From an uncultured Roseobacter sp. (GTDB taxonomy: Bacteria > Pseudomonadota > Alphaproteobacteria > Rhodobacterales > Rhodobacteraceae): DNA of 64,000 bases. Under the pieces are notes generated by a model. The model did no database searches. It was not told where the DNA came from and worked only from the letters and a program-made list of their open reading frames with translations. The translations under genes were made by a program, and so were the position numbers. The first letter of the stretch is position 1; the number at the start of each line of letters is the position of its first letter. Where the stretch lies: positions 744,001-808,000 of the forward strand of contig NZ_CANLXG010000002.1 in assembly GCF_947495025.1 (NCBI RefSeq). Direction: 5' to 3'. Of this stretch, positions 42,040 through 51,239 are shown one piece after another.

Positions 42040-43457
42040 CGCCAGGCAGAAAAGCCAAACGTCATGTAGTCGCGCGCATACGCCTCTGCCGCAAGCTGTT
42101 CAATCTCGTCATCGTAAATCGCTGACAACGACCAGGGCTGGTCTTCGCTAGCCTGGGGTACTTCGGCCGCTGTTTTGCAACCCAGACGACCGGCCAGGTC
42201 GGGCAGCGCTGTAGCAATTTCATCCTCACGGAAAATGAAATCCGGCAATGCCAGGCCGCCAAATCCCTGTACAACGTGTGACTGGCTGCACCATGCCGCA
42301 TCGGTTCGTATCGCCGTTTGCCCGGCCAGATTGGCTCTGAGGAACTTCAGAAAAGCCGCAAAAGCCGCATGGTGCTGCGCAAGACTGTAGTCTTTTCCCG
42401 GCGTGGTATCCGGCAGGGGCAGCTCATAACGGTTGATCAGTGTCCTGCGGATCGCAGTATAAACCTGCGGACCGGTGCCAAGGATAAAACTGCAAAACGT
42501 ATGGTGTGCACGGGCGACCGGATGGCGGAGAACTGTAAAGCTGCGGTGCCCGGGTGATTTTCGTTTCCACTGGCGCAACGTTTTCTGGGACATCTGCGTT
42601 TGCAGGTCATCGTCTCCGGCGCCGTCAAGGTCGGCCAGCCAGGCGCGGACCACATCCGTCGGTCCGCCCTTTATCGGAAGAAAGAGCAACGGCGTTTCCG
42701 GTGCCGCGATATAGGTCGGGACGGCCGGCGCCCGCGTCGGTTCAAAGTCCGGCAATCTCGCCAGCTGATACACATCCTGTCCGGAAAGAGCGCGCTCCAT
42801 CTCCTCGAAATTGGTTACTTTGGATGAGAGAGACATCGGGTTCTGGACTTTCAGAGTGCCACCCGGCTTGTCCACCCGCGCATCCGAGCCAAGGAAAACG
42901 GCGAGACCGTTGATCACACCAACGTCGCGCAGATCGCTGTAGTCAACGTGAAACGCGGTCTGTCCCATGCTCTGCAGCCGGTGCATCAGCCGGGATCGAA
43001 ACCCGGTCACCGCATCCTGAAAATCGGCGAACTCGGCCGCGTCAAAAACAACACTGGCTGTCTTGCGGCGGCGCACGTCGGTAAGTTTCCACTGTCCGGT
43101 AGCGCGCGCAATTTTCCAGCTCACGTAGCTTTCTGCAGGATTGCGGGTCAGGACGATCTTGGCACAGGTTGGATCATTGACGATTGCATCCAGCACGCGT
43201 GGGTCGTGGTCGTGAAAATAGCGAAATCCCGTCAGCCCGGGCGCAGACCTGATGCGCTGCAGAAGGGCCAGGGGATCACGGTCCCTGGCAGCTGCATCAA
43301 AGCCAAGGATATCGCTGGCGTCCGGATAGCCGACAAAATGCGGATTAAAGGCTTCACCGTAACAACTGACATCCTGCAGGCTGTTCAGGCTCGCTTCCAG
43401 CATGTTGGAGCCGGTCCGCATCCCGGCAAAAACCACAAAACTGTCGAATGCAGGCAT
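41997..43457 (-). CDS. sulfotransferase with two sulfotransferase-like halves
   Basis: This 486-residue cytosolic protein belongs to the roseobacterial NodH/Stf-like sulfotransferases. The first half has a PAPS 5'-phosphosulfate loop, FAGMRTGSNMLEASL (about 11-25), and a 3'-phosphate region, ILTRNPAESYVSWKIA (about 104-120). The second half begins near residue 252 with PLLFLPIKGGPTDVVRAWL, which resembles the FIHIPKTGGTS loop of family-2 sulfotransferases but lacks the conserved Thr residues. It continues with FTVLRHPVARAHHTFCSFI, an R-x-P-x-x-R type segment. The second half may therefore be a degenerate or acceptor-binding module. The gene lies 3 bp after the GT14-like gene and shares its transcript, suggesting sulfation of the glycan made there. 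Confidence 0.75.
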   Translation of the reverse strand: MPAFDSFVVFAGMRTGSNMLEASLNSLQDVSCYGEAFNPHFVGYPDASDILGFDAAARDRDPLALLQRIRSAPGLTGFRYFHDHDPRVLDAIVNDPTCAKIVLTRNPAESYVSWKIARATGQWKLTDVRRRKTASVVFDAAEFADFQDAVTGFRSRLMHRLQSMGQTAFHVDYSDLRDVGVINGLAVFLGSDARVDKPGGTLKVQNPMSLSSKVTNFEEMERALSGQDVYQLARLPDFEPTRAPAVPTYIAAPETPLLFLPIKGGPTDVVRAWLADLDGAGDDDLQTQMSQKTLRQWKRKSPGHRSFTVLRHPVARAHHTFCSFILGTGPQVYTAIRRTLINRYELPLPDTTPGKDYSLAQHHAAFAAFLKFLRANLAGQTAIRTDAAWCSQSHVVQGFGGLALPDFIFREDEIATALPDLAGRLGCKTAAEVPQASEDQPWSLSAIYDDEIEQLAAEAYARDYMTFGFSAWRQAACSASLDVRIV

Positions 43458-43460
43458 CGA

Positions 43461-45164
43461 TTAACGCACCAGATAGGGTCGCGGCGCGGCCCGACCGGGA
43501 GGCTGATGCGCCGGAAGATCGTCCACGGGGAAATCACCCATAAGATGCGGATGCATCCCCTGGTTTTTCAGGTTCTGCAGGAACTGACCAAATCCGCGCA
43601 GATCAACCATGCGCGGCGCCTCGGCCAGGCGACGCGTTTCGCCTGCACCGATCTCGTCAAGGACAGTCTGCAGTGGCTCCATCGGTGCTTCGATAAATTC
43701 TGCCATGGTCCAGATACGCACACGCGCTTTGGTCCAGGCAGATCGCAGAACGTTCAGGTGCTCACTTTCGGTCTTTTGCAGGGTCGCAGCCTTCTGCCGC
43801 AGGTCAGCGAAACTGGCATTGGAACGGAACAGCGGGATGGCCCAGGCGCCGCTGATGACGGAAATCTGTGCGTTGGGGTCTTTGGCGATACGCCAGTTAA
43901 CCGATTGTGTATCGCCCGGCCCGAACTGAAAACACTGGCGCTCCCCACGCGTGTTCCACAACAGATTCGTCAGAAAGAACTCGGGATTGTAGTCACGCAG
44001 AACAGCGCTGTTACTCAGTGCACCATTGATCGACGTCTGATTGTCCGCAAATTCCGCACCCGCCGGTGCGAACAGGTGGCCGTGCACCCGCGCACCCGTC
44101 GCACGGGCAAGCCAGGGCTCGAAATTCTCGAACAGTTCAGTGAACCCCTGAAAGACAGAATAAGGTGACGCGGTAACACCACTGTCCCAGTCATCTCTGG
44201 GAAACCGGCTTTGCATGTAAAGACCGGTGCGCCCGAATACCCGACGGTCGACCGCCTTGGCGAAGATGCGATCAATTTTGCCCGGATTGGGCTCCGTTTT
44301 GCTCATCGCGCTCTCTGCATCAGTCAGGAAGGCATCGTAAAGACGCTGCGCATGCGGCCAGATTTTTCGCGCGACAAAACAGTCGGACCGCCGCAGCAGC
44401 TGCAGGTGATCGTCATAGAAAATATGCGGTTTGCCCTGATAGTCGAATTTCGACAGTGTCAGGGACCGGCTTTCAATGTGCGTGGAATACTGCCGCGCCA
44501 TGGTCTGGAAATAGCTTTCGTCCGGGATCCAGACCCTGCGAAAATACCGTTCGATGTCGGCGCGCGACGGGTCCTGTAAAATGGCTGTAAGGGTCTGGCG
44601 GGTCAGACACCACCACTGCGAACCAAGGTGCGGCACCAGTCCGGCAGGGATGCGCCGCCGGAACCGGACACGACGCTGAAGTGAAACATACCGGTCAAAC
44701 AGCCAGCGCTGGCGACGCCAGGAAAACGGAAACCGGAGTGTGAAACGCTCGGCGTTCAGGCCGCCGACTGTCCATGGTACGTCCGCTGTGGTCGCGCTTT
44801 CGATAAAATCGGTGCGGGGTCTTGCGGCCAGATAGTCGATCAGTTCCTTCACCGGGCGCAGCGGCAGGCACGATCCCGACGCGAGATAGACATGGCGAAC
44901 ACCGGGATGAGCCTGCAATATCTGCTCTGAAGCCGCCTGGGTGGCCGCCACAATGCCCCAGGTGCCCCACTCGCACCGGAATCTCCGTGAAAAACTGACG
45001 TCCGCCAGATCACTCAGGGCCGAGACAAAGGCGTCATAAACCGGTCGCGGGACAGATTTGTCCACGTGGATCACAACCGGGCAGCCACTGGCGCGCCAGT
45101 GCCGGGCAACTTCTTCTGCCCGGTCGAATGCCGTGTGCACCAGCATGACCACCCCAAGGCTCAT
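43461..45164 (-). CDS. GT14-like (core-2/I-branching type) glycosyltransferase with C-terminal extension
   Basis: This is a 567-residue protein. The N-terminal roughly 260 residues match the beta-1,6-N-acetylglucosaminyltransferase fold: VVMLVHTAFDRAEEVARHW, VVIHVDKSVPRPVYDAF, HVYLASGSCLPLRPVKELIDYL and GSQWWCLTRQTL, then WIPDESYFQTM. Eukaryotic relatives add beta-1,6 GlcNAc branches. A second domain of about 300 residues (FGRTGLYMQSRFPRD, FFLTNLLWNTRG) carries no family I can name with certainty. No membrane segment is seen. It is coupled to the upstream family-2-like glycosyltransferase by an ATGA overlap and to the sulfotransferase by a 3-bp gap. Confidence 0.8.
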   Translation of the reverse strand: MSLGVVMLVHTAFDRAEEVARHWRASGCPVVIHVDKSVPRPVYDAFVSALSDLADVSFSRRFRCEWGTWGIVAATQAASEQILQAHPGVRHVYLASGSCLPLRPVKELIDYLAARPRTDFIESATTADVPWTVGGLNAERFTLRFPFSWRRQRWLFDRYVSLQRRVRFRRRIPAGLVPHLGSQWWCLTRQTLTAILQDPSRADIERYFRRVWIPDESYFQTMARQYSTHIESRSLTLSKFDYQGKPHIFYDDHLQLLRRSDCFVARKIWPHAQRLYDAFLTDAESAMSKTEPNPGKIDRIFAKAVDRRVFGRTGLYMQSRFPRDDWDSGVTASPYSVFQGFTELFENFEPWLARATGARVHGHLFAPAGAEFADNQTSINGALSNSAVLRDYNPEFFLTNLLWNTRGERQCFQFGPGDTQSVNWRIAKDPNAQISVISGAWAIPLFRSNASFADLRQKAATLQKTESEHLNVLRSAWTKARVRIWTMAEFIEAPMEPLQTVLDEIGAGETRRLAEAPRMVDLRGFGQFLQNLKNQGMHPHLMGDFPVDDLPAHQPPGRAAPRPYLVR

Positions 45165-46171
45165 GCCCAGTTCCCCTTGGACATCAGCCCCAGAATCTCA
45201 AGTTGCCGCCAGTTGATGTATTTTTCAGACCACTTGCACCAGATCTGCGTGTCCCGCCCCAGATGGTGAGCATAGGCGCGGTACTCATAGGACTCCGCGT
45301 AGTGTTGGCGTCGCTCGGTTTCCTCTTTGGCCTTGTCGGCGAAGGTATCAATGAATTTCGTGTGCAGAAGCACGCCGGATGCTTTCTCGCCCCCCCATTC
45401 GTCGTACACGAGATTAAGACCACGCGGCAGCAGCATGTGCGTCGAGTGGACATATGCGTAACGCCGGTTCCATCTGACCAGCGGTATCTTGTTGAGCGCC
45501 GGTGCCCTTGACGGTTCTTCGGGAAAGAACATCCGGGCCCTCGGACCACCCTGTATCCAAAGGTTGCCATAAAGGTGATTGCGCGAGATCGTATAGTTGC
45601 CGCTGTCAAACCAGCAGGCGATATCCAGCGGGTTCATCCCCGGCAGATAGGGCTGATCCTCGAGCCGTCCTTTGGGGTACATGTCCAGCAACATCGCGCT
45701 GAAAGCGCGGATCGAGCAGGCGTCCAGCCAGTCAGTCAGTGCGCGCAGGGGCCGCGTGTCGCAGAACGGGTAAAGCAGGAACTCATCCGGGTCGACAACG
45801 ACGCACCAGTGGTCATGCCCATAGCGGCTCTGCAGATAGTTCAGCCAGTCCACCCCATAGCGCGACCTGCGGTAGCTTTTGCCGGTCTGCCAGACAGATA
45901 CATCCGGCTGTTGTGCCAGATATTCCGTGCTGCCGTCTGTGCTGTCGTTGTCAACAATCAGAAAATGGGTCACGCCCATGTTCCGGTAGTAATCCAGGAA
46001 ATACGGCAGACGGATCTTCTCGTTCCGCATGGTTGAGAACAGCAGGATTTCATCCGGCCTTATCATACCGGTCCGGTCCCGGACGCGACGTAGCTCGCTA
46101 CTTTTACGGAGCGCACGGATCCTCAGGCGCTTGCGCGCCAGACGCATACGGTAAGACCCAAGAACGCCCAA
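45161..46171 (-). CDS. glycosyltransferase family 2/92-like protein
   Basis: This 336-residue protein has ILLFSTMRNEKIRLPYFLDYYRNMGVTHFLIVDNDSTDGSTEYL, a nucleotide-binding strand-loop, and the DxD-type VVVDPDEFLLYP. These fit bacterial GT2/GT92-like (DUF23-type) transferases common in roseobacters. The start at 46171 is TTG; alignment with the neighbouring paralogue (VLGSYRMRLARKRL against VLNRYRLRLRRKRL) supports it over the ATG at 46147. It is probably a cytosolic transferase building an exopolysaccharide or capsule. It shares an ATGA overlap with the GT14-like gene. Confidence 0.8.
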   Translation of the reverse strand: MGVLGSYRMRLARKRLRIRALRKSSELRRVRDRTGMIRPDEILLFSTMRNEKIRLPYFLDYYRNMGVTHFLIVDNDSTDGSTEYLAQQPDVSVWQTGKSYRRSRYGVDWLNYLQSRYGHDHWCVVVDPDEFLLYPFCDTRPLRALTDWLDACSIRAFSAMLLDMYPKGRLEDQPYLPGMNPLDIACWFDSGNYTISRNHLYGNLWIQGGPRARMFFPEEPSRAPALNKIPLVRWNRRYAYVHSTHMLLPRGLNLVYDEWGGEKASGVLLHTKFIDTFADKAKEETERRQHYAESYEYRAYAHHLGRDTQIWCKWSEKYINWRQLEILGLMSKGNWA

Positions 46172-46358
46172 GCCCCTGCCCTTTTCTGCCCGTGTCGTCC
46201 GTCATTCCGCCCCGCTGTATACCAGGGTCGCCTGCCGGACACATCTTTATCGCTTGTTCCAAATCGCGATTTATTAAGAATCTATTGCCCGAAAAGTCCC
46301 ATTTTGCAACGGTTTGTCGCATTTTGCGCTGCCCGGAAACCGGTCAGCATCCCGGGGC

Positions 46359-47375
46359 TCAGCGCAGCTCGGACATCAGCCCAAGGTCGACCATCTGGCG
46401 CCAACACGTATAACGTGCAGAGCCCGGTTCCCACATGTCGGTGCCACGGATCAGTGCATCGTAATATGCGTCAAATGCTTCCGGTTGTTGAAAGTGCTCT
46501 CTGCGCGCTTTCTCCTGTGCTGCGCGTTCTGCTGTTCCGGGAAGGAACTTTGTGTGCAGCAGAACGCCGGATGCGGCCACTCCGCCGTGTGACTTCCATG
46601 TCTCATTCAACCAGGCCGGGAGAGCGTTATGTGTCGAATTTACATAGACAAATGCCCGGTCCCAGCGCACCAGCGGAATCTTGTTCAGCGTGGGCGCACG
46701 CGCGGGATCATCAGCAAAAAAGCACCGCGCGCGGGGTCCTCCCTGGAGCCAGAGGTTACCCATTCGGGCCTGCCGTTGCACCTGGTACCCCCAGGCATCA
46801 AACCATGGCAGAACATCCAGCGGATTCTGCTCCGGCAGATAGGTGTGTTCGTCTGGCCGGCCCTTCGGGTAGAGGTCCAGCATGATCGCACCCATCGCCT
46901 TCTGGTTGAAACGCTCCAGTCGCTTCACGAAATCGGGAAGCGGGCAGTTATCGTGCCCGGGATAGATCAGAAGTTCATCTGCATCGACCGTCAGCGTCCA
47001 GTGGCCCGGTGCAAAGCGGCGTTGCAGCGATGTCAGCCAGTCCATTCCAAAGCGCGCAGCGCGGTAACCTGATGCAGTTGCCCACACCGATGTGTCGGGT
47101 TGTCCGGCCAGCCATTCCGCTGTTCCGTCATCACTGTCGTTGTCCACAAAGATGAAATGCCCGACGCCCAGCGCGCGGTAATGTTTCATAAACCACGGCA
47201 GACGCATCATCTCGTTTCGCACTGTCGAAAAGAGCAGGATCTGTTCCTGGGTTACGCTGGCTGTCCGGTCAGCAACCGGTGTCAGATCACGGCGGGAGCG
47301 GAAGGCTCGCCACAGCAGGCGTTTGCGTCTCAGACGCAGTCTGTACCGGTTCAGGACTGTCCGCTTACCAGCCAT
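46359..47375 (-). CDS. glycosyltransferase family 2/92-like protein (paralogue)
   Basis: This 338-residue protein is clearly paralogous to the preceding transferase: ILLFSTVRNEMMRLPWFMKHYRALGVGHFIFVDNDSDDGTAEWL, then LTVDADELLIYPGHDN and MLDLYPKGRPDEHTYLPEQNPLDVLPWFDAWGY. Shared blocks continue to the end (GGPRARCFFADDPARAPTLNKIPLVRWDRAFVYVNSTH). An AT-richer gap of 187 bp separates it from its sister, which suggests a separate promoter. Sugar donor and acceptor are unknown. The tandem pair most likely arose by duplication. Confidence 0.8.
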   Translation of the reverse strand: MAGKRTVLNRYRLRLRRKRLLWRAFRSRRDLTPVADRTASVTQEQILLFSTVRNEMMRLPWFMKHYRALGVGHFIFVDNDSDDGTAEWLAGQPDTSVWATASGYRAARFGMDWLTSLQRRFAPGHWTLTVDADELLIYPGHDNCPLPDFVKRLERFNQKAMGAIMLDLYPKGRPDEHTYLPEQNPLDVLPWFDAWGYQVQRQARMGNLWLQGGPRARCFFADDPARAPTLNKIPLVRWDRAFVYVNSTHNALPAWLNETWKSHGGVAASGVLLHTKFLPGTAERAAQEKARREHFQQPEAFDAYYDALIRGTDMWEPGSARYTCWRQMVDLGLMSELR

Positions 47376-47417
47376 CCGATGTCCCCTGACGAGCGCGTCA
47401 CAGCGCCTTCTCAGGGT

Positions 47418-48401
47418 TTATTTGTCATAATGACCGTTCTGATGCCAGCGCCAGGCGTCGGCGATCATTGTCTCCATGGTCGAGCGCGTCGGTTTCCACC
47501 CGAGCTCTGCCTCGGCACGGGTCGAGCCGGATACAAGCCGCGTACAGTCACCGGGTCGCCTGTCGCCCTCGTTGAAGGGTACAGGGCGGTTGGTTACCGT
47601 GCGGCTGTGGTCCATGACCTCGCGCACAGAAAAGCCCGTACCGGTGCCCAGATTGAAAACCCGGGATCCCTTACCACTTTCGAGCCATTTCAGCCCGAGC
47701 ACATGAGCATCCACAAGATCGCAGACATGCACATAGTCCCGGATGCATGTCCCGTCAGGCGTATCGTAATCGGTGCCGAATATCGTAAGCGCATCCCGCT
47801 TGCCGTCAATGGCGTCCAGCAACAGTGGCACCAGGTGCGTTTCCGGCCGGTGGAACTCGCCCACTTCGCCGTCGGGGTCTGCCCCCGCAACGTTGAAGTA
47901 GCGGAAAATCACATGGTTGAGCCCATGCGCAGCGTCAAAATCGCGAAGGATGTCCTCAATAGCGCGTTTTGACGCGCCATAAGCGTTGATCGGATGCTGT
48001 TCGCTGTTTTCATCAAGAACCACATTGTCCTGATCACCGTAGGTCGCGCAGGTGGAGGAGAAAACAAACTGCCGGCACCCGGATGCCGCCGCAGCCTCGA
48101 TCAGGTTCAGAGAGCCCTGAACATTATTCCGCCAGTAGGTGCCTGGTTGCTGCATACTCTCGCCCACCTGGCTGAGTGCAGCAAAGTGCATGACAGCCGC
48201 AGGCTGCCACCTGGCAAAAACCTCTTCCAGCCGTGCCAGATCCAGCAGATCACCCTGTTCGAACGGTCCGAACCGCACGGCGTCCTGCCATCCGGTGACG
48301 AGATTATCGAAGGTGACCGGCGTGTATCCCGCGGCTTTCAGTGCTTTACATGCGTGCGAGCCGATATAGCCCGCACCACCGGTTACCAGAATATTGGTCA
48401 T
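47418..48401 (-). CDS. galE: UDP-glucose 4-epimerase
   Basis: This 327-residue SDR enzyme has the NAD loop VTGGAGYIGSHACKAL, the catalytic Ser/Tyr-Lys region FSSTCATYGDQ...INAYGASKRAIEDIL and the substrate motif HVIFRYFNVAGADPDG. It interconverts UDP-glucose and UDP-galactose (or the N-acetyl sugars), feeding the glycosyltransferases next door. It lies 11 bp after galU and shares its orientation, making a nucleotide-sugar supply unit. Confidence 0.95.
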   Translation of the reverse strand: MTNILVTGGAGYIGSHACKALKAAGYTPVTFDNLVTGWQDAVRFGPFEQGDLLDLARLEEVFARWQPAAVMHFAALSQVGESMQQPGTYWRNNVQGSLNLIEAAAASGCRQFVFSSTCATYGDQDNVVLDENSEQHPINAYGASKRAIEDILRDFDAAHGLNHVIFRYFNVAGADPDGEVGEFHRPETHLVPLLLDAIDGKRDALTIFGTDYDTPDGTCIRDYVHVCDLVDAHVLGLKWLESGKGSRVFNLGTGTGFSVREVMDHSRTVTNRPVPFNEGDRRPGDCTRLVSGSTRAEAELGWKPTRSTMETMIADAWRWHQNGHYDK

Positions 48402-48412
48402 GGAGTGTCGCC

Positions 48413-49306
48413 TTACTCTGCCGCTTTGCCCATCGTGACAATATCATGCAGATATGCGGACAGGTCGTCACGCAGTTCGTCGCGCGCCAGACCAAACGCG
48501 ACCGTCGCCTGGAGGAACCCGGATTTGGATCCACAGTCGAAACGCTGACCGGCGAAACGGTACCCGTAAACGCCGTTCTCGTTGTCGATCTCGCGCGCAA
48601 TCGCGTCGGTCAGCTGGATCTCACCACCCGCGCCTGATTTGATATTGTGCAGGTTCTGCAGCACCGATGGCGACAGAATATAGCGGCCGATAACGGCAAG
48701 GTTTGATGGCGCTTCGCCTGCAGGGGGCTTTTCCACCATGCCTTTGACCCGCACCATCGCGCCCATGTCTTCGGAAATATCCAGCATGCCGTAAGACGAC
48801 GTTTTTGCCGCCGGCACTTCCATCGCCGCCACCATATTGCCGCCGGTTTCCTCATAGGCTTCGGCCATCTGTTGCAGGCACGGCTTGTCAGCAGCAATCA
48901 CATCATCCGGCAGGATAACAGCAAAAGGCTCATCACCGATCAGGCGGCGGGCGCACCAGACGGCGTGACCGAGGCCAAGAGCGCGGTGCTGACGGATATA
49001 GGCAATTGCGCCACTTTCCATGTTGGTGGTTTCCAGCGTCTCAAGCAGCTTTGTCTTGCCCTTGCGACGCAGTTCTTCCTCGAGCTGGGGCGCATGATCG
49101 AAATAATCTTCCAGCGCGCCTTTGCCACGGGACGTCACAAAAATGAATTCCTTGATCCCGGCGGCGCGGGCCTCGTCAATCGCGTACTGGATCAGTGGCC
49201 GGTCGACCAGCGTCATAATCTCCTTGGGAACAGATTTGGTGGCGGGCAAAAAGCGTGTACCCAGCCCCGCAACAGGGAAGATCGCTTTGGTTACCTTGCG
49301 TTTCAT
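48413..49306 (-). CDS. galU: UTP-glucose-1-phosphate uridylyltransferase
   Basis: This 297-residue enzyme makes UDP-glucose from glucose-1-phosphate and UTP. Motifs are KAIFPVAGLGTRFLPATKSVPKEIMTLVDRPLIQYAIDEA, FVTSRGKGALEDYFD and MVEKPPAGEAPSNLAVIGRYILSP. The ATG at 49306 (MKRKVTK) is the family's usual start; in-frame codons up to 49336 would add a non-conserved segment. It heads the galU-galE pair. A TATACT box with a nearby TGCCATGGCA palindrome lies about 150 bp upstream on this strand (49451-49471). Confidence 0.95.
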   Translation of the reverse strand: MKRKVTKAIFPVAGLGTRFLPATKSVPKEIMTLVDRPLIQYAIDEARAAGIKEFIFVTSRGKGALEDYFDHAPQLEEELRRKGKTKLLETLETTNMESGAIAYIRQHRALGLGHAVWCARRLIGDEPFAVILPDDVIAADKPCLQQMAEAYEETGGNMVAAMEVPAAKTSSYGMLDISEDMGAMVRVKGMVEKPPAGEAPSNLAVIGRYILSPSVLQNLHNIKSGAGGEIQLTDAIAREIDNENGVYGYRFAGQRFDCGSKSGFLQATVAFGLARDELRDDLSAYLHDIVTMGKAAE

Positions 49307-49519
49307 TACTCTTATCCTCATCACACATGTCGTCACTGTACCACAGAATCGCGTACCTGCGCTAACGGCTCTGCCGGACCATGCAATCAGAGCTTTACAT
49401 CAGCTTTCCGGCGGACGCCCGGGGAAATGCAACATTTGTTTCTCATGCGCAGTATAGCGCCTGCCATGGCATAATTGTGGCAATCGGCTGCTATTGTTTC
49501 GGGAAACCCGGCCGGCGCA

Positions 49520-50323
49520 TCAGTCGACACCCATTTCCTGCATCATTTTTTCAAGCCTCGGCACGTCTTCGGGGTTGTTAAGCTCCCAGAACTGGCGTCC
49601 CCGCGCGGACACCTCAACGCACAGGACGTGCCGTCCGTTTTCCAGAAACCGCAGCTGCTCCAGCCCTTCAAGACGTTCCAGCGGGCCTGTTTTCCAGCCC
49701 GGATAAGCAGCGAGCGCCGCGGGCCGGTAGGCGTAGACACCAACATGATGAAAAACGGGCGTTTCAGTTTCGTCACCCGTCCAGGCGCGCCCGGTATAGG
49801 GTATCACTTCCTTGGAAAAGTAGAGCGCCTGGCCGCCATCTCCGAAAACCGCAGTCGTTCCACCCACCCGTCCGGCCTGCCTGTCTTCGAGAAACCCGCT
49901 GAGAGTTGCGCCGTCGCAGCGCAGTACCGGCGTGGCAATCTCGGCATCCGGCGCGGCACGAAGTCCCGCCACGAGATCTTCGATGAACCAGTGTGGGGTC
50001 AGCGGAGCGTCACCCTGCAGGTTCACAACAATATCATAGTTCCCGCCCAGCTGTTCATGCGCTTCTGCACAGCGTTCCGTGCCATTGGCGCAATCAGGCG
50101 AGGTCATCACGACTTCGGCGCCAAAGGCTGCGGCCGCTTCTTTGATCCGGTCGTCGTCTGTCGCCACCACGACCCGGTCGACACCAGAGACAGACATGGC
50201 TGCACGCCAGCTGCGCTCGATCAGGCTCTGCGCCTGCCCCGAAGCGCCGCGCAGCATGGCCAGAGGTTTGCCGGGATAGCGCGACGAGGCATAACGGGCG
50301 GGGATGGCGATCAGAACAGACAT
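49520..50323 (-). CDS. kdsB: 3-deoxy-manno-octulosonate cytidylyltransferase
   Basis: This 267-residue enzyme activates Kdo as CMP-Kdo for lipid A-core synthesis. It has the N-terminal nucleotidyl loop MSVLIAIPARYASSRYPGKPLAML, DRVVVATDDDRI, VVNLQGDAPLTPHWFIEDL and the late IPYTGRAW; the DAPL segment holds the metal-binding Asp, where many KdsB enzymes read DEP. The C-terminus YRPAALAAYPGWKTGPLERLEGLEQLRFLENG is also diagnostic. It shares one base with the cysQ stop, so it is cotranscribed behind cysQ. Confidence 0.93.
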   Translation of the reverse strand: MSVLIAIPARYASSRYPGKPLAMLRGASGQAQSLIERSWRAAMSVSGVDRVVVATDDDRIKEAAAAFGAEVVMTSPDCANGTERCAEAHEQLGGNYDIVVNLQGDAPLTPHWFIEDLVAGLRAAPDAEIATPVLRCDGATLSGFLEDRQAGRVGGTTAVFGDGGQALYFSKEVIPYTGRAWTGDETETPVFHHVGVYAYRPAALAAYPGWKTGPLERLEGLEQLRFLENGRHVLCVEVSARGRQFWELNNPEDVPRLEKMMQEMGVD

Positions 50324-51120
50324 CAGCCCGCTTTCAGTGTCACACCCGGCGCCGCGGCGATAAAGAAGGGGTTGGCGTAGCCTTCTTTGCCGTATTTCAG
50401 CGCTGTGTGATCATCAAAGCGTACCACGGCACCCCCTGCGCCACGGAGAACCGCATCTCCGGCTGCTGTGTCCCACTCCATTGTCCGGCCCAGTCGCGGA
50501 TAGATATCAGCCTCGCCCGTTGCCACCAGACAGAATTTCAGAGAACTGCCTGCACTCTTCATATCCTGGACGGCGTATTTACTGATGTAGTCGTCTGTCG
50601 CCTGGTCGCGGTGAGACTTTGAGGCAACGACCAGCAGAGCCGAATTATCCGGATCAGAGACCTTTATCGGGGACAGTTCCCCCACAGCATCAAGCGCCAG
50701 ATCACCGGTTTCCTCGACCGCGCGCCCGTCACTGTCTGTGTAAAACATGCGCCCTTTGGCCGGTGCATAGACCACGCCGCGTGTGGGCACGCCGTTCTCA
50801 ACCAGTGCGATGTTGACGGTAAAGTCACCGCGTCTGTTGATGAATTCCTTGGTCCCGTCGAGCGGATCCACGATCAGAAAAGTATCACTGGTCTTGTCAT
50901 GGGTTGCAGCCTGTTCTTCGGTCACGAGCAGAACATCGGGGAAAGAGGCGCGAAGGCCAGCCGAGATTATCGCATCCGCCGCTTCATCGGCTTCTGTGAC
51001 CGGACTGGCATCTGATTTGACCTTTACGTCAAAGTCGTCCGCCTCGTAAATCTCCATGATACGTGCACCCCCAAGCAGCGCAAGTCTGCGCATCTCAGTC
51101 ACTAACAGGCTGTAATCCAT
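50323..51120 (-). CDS. cysQ: 3'(2'),5'-bisphosphate nucleotidase CysQ
   Basis: This 265-residue inositol-monophosphatase-fold enzyme hydrolyses PAP (3'-phosphoadenosine 5'-phosphate) to AMP. The metal motif is FLIVDPLDGTKEFINRRGDFTVNIALVENG, and a second Asp is in MEWDTAAGDAVLRGAGGAVV. PAP is the product left by PAPS-dependent sulfotransferases, so the enzyme would pair well with the sulfotransferase at 41997. It also fits general sulfate assimilation. It starts the minus-strand run, divergent from the ABC-2 permease. Confidence 0.92.
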   Translation of the reverse strand: MDYSLLVTEMRRLALLGGARIMEIYEADDFDVKVKSDASPVTEADEAADAIISAGLRASFPDVLLVTEEQAATHDKTSDTFLIVDPLDGTKEFINRRGDFTVNIALVENGVPTRGVVYAPAKGRMFYTDSDGRAVEETGDLALDAVGELSPIKVSDPDNSALLVVASKSHRDQATDDYISKYAVQDMKSAGSSLKFCLVATGEADIYPRLGRTMEWDTAAGDAVLRGAGGAVVRFDDHTALKYGKEGYANPFFIAAAPGVTLKAG

Positions 51121-51239
51121 ATATTTTATTCCCGAGCCGGCCTTTGTTGATCAAAACGATATTGCCCCTTATGCTGCCAGCCTAACGGAACAGCAAGAAA
51201 TCCGTGCGAGACTGCCCTTAGACACGAGGCTCGGCAGAC

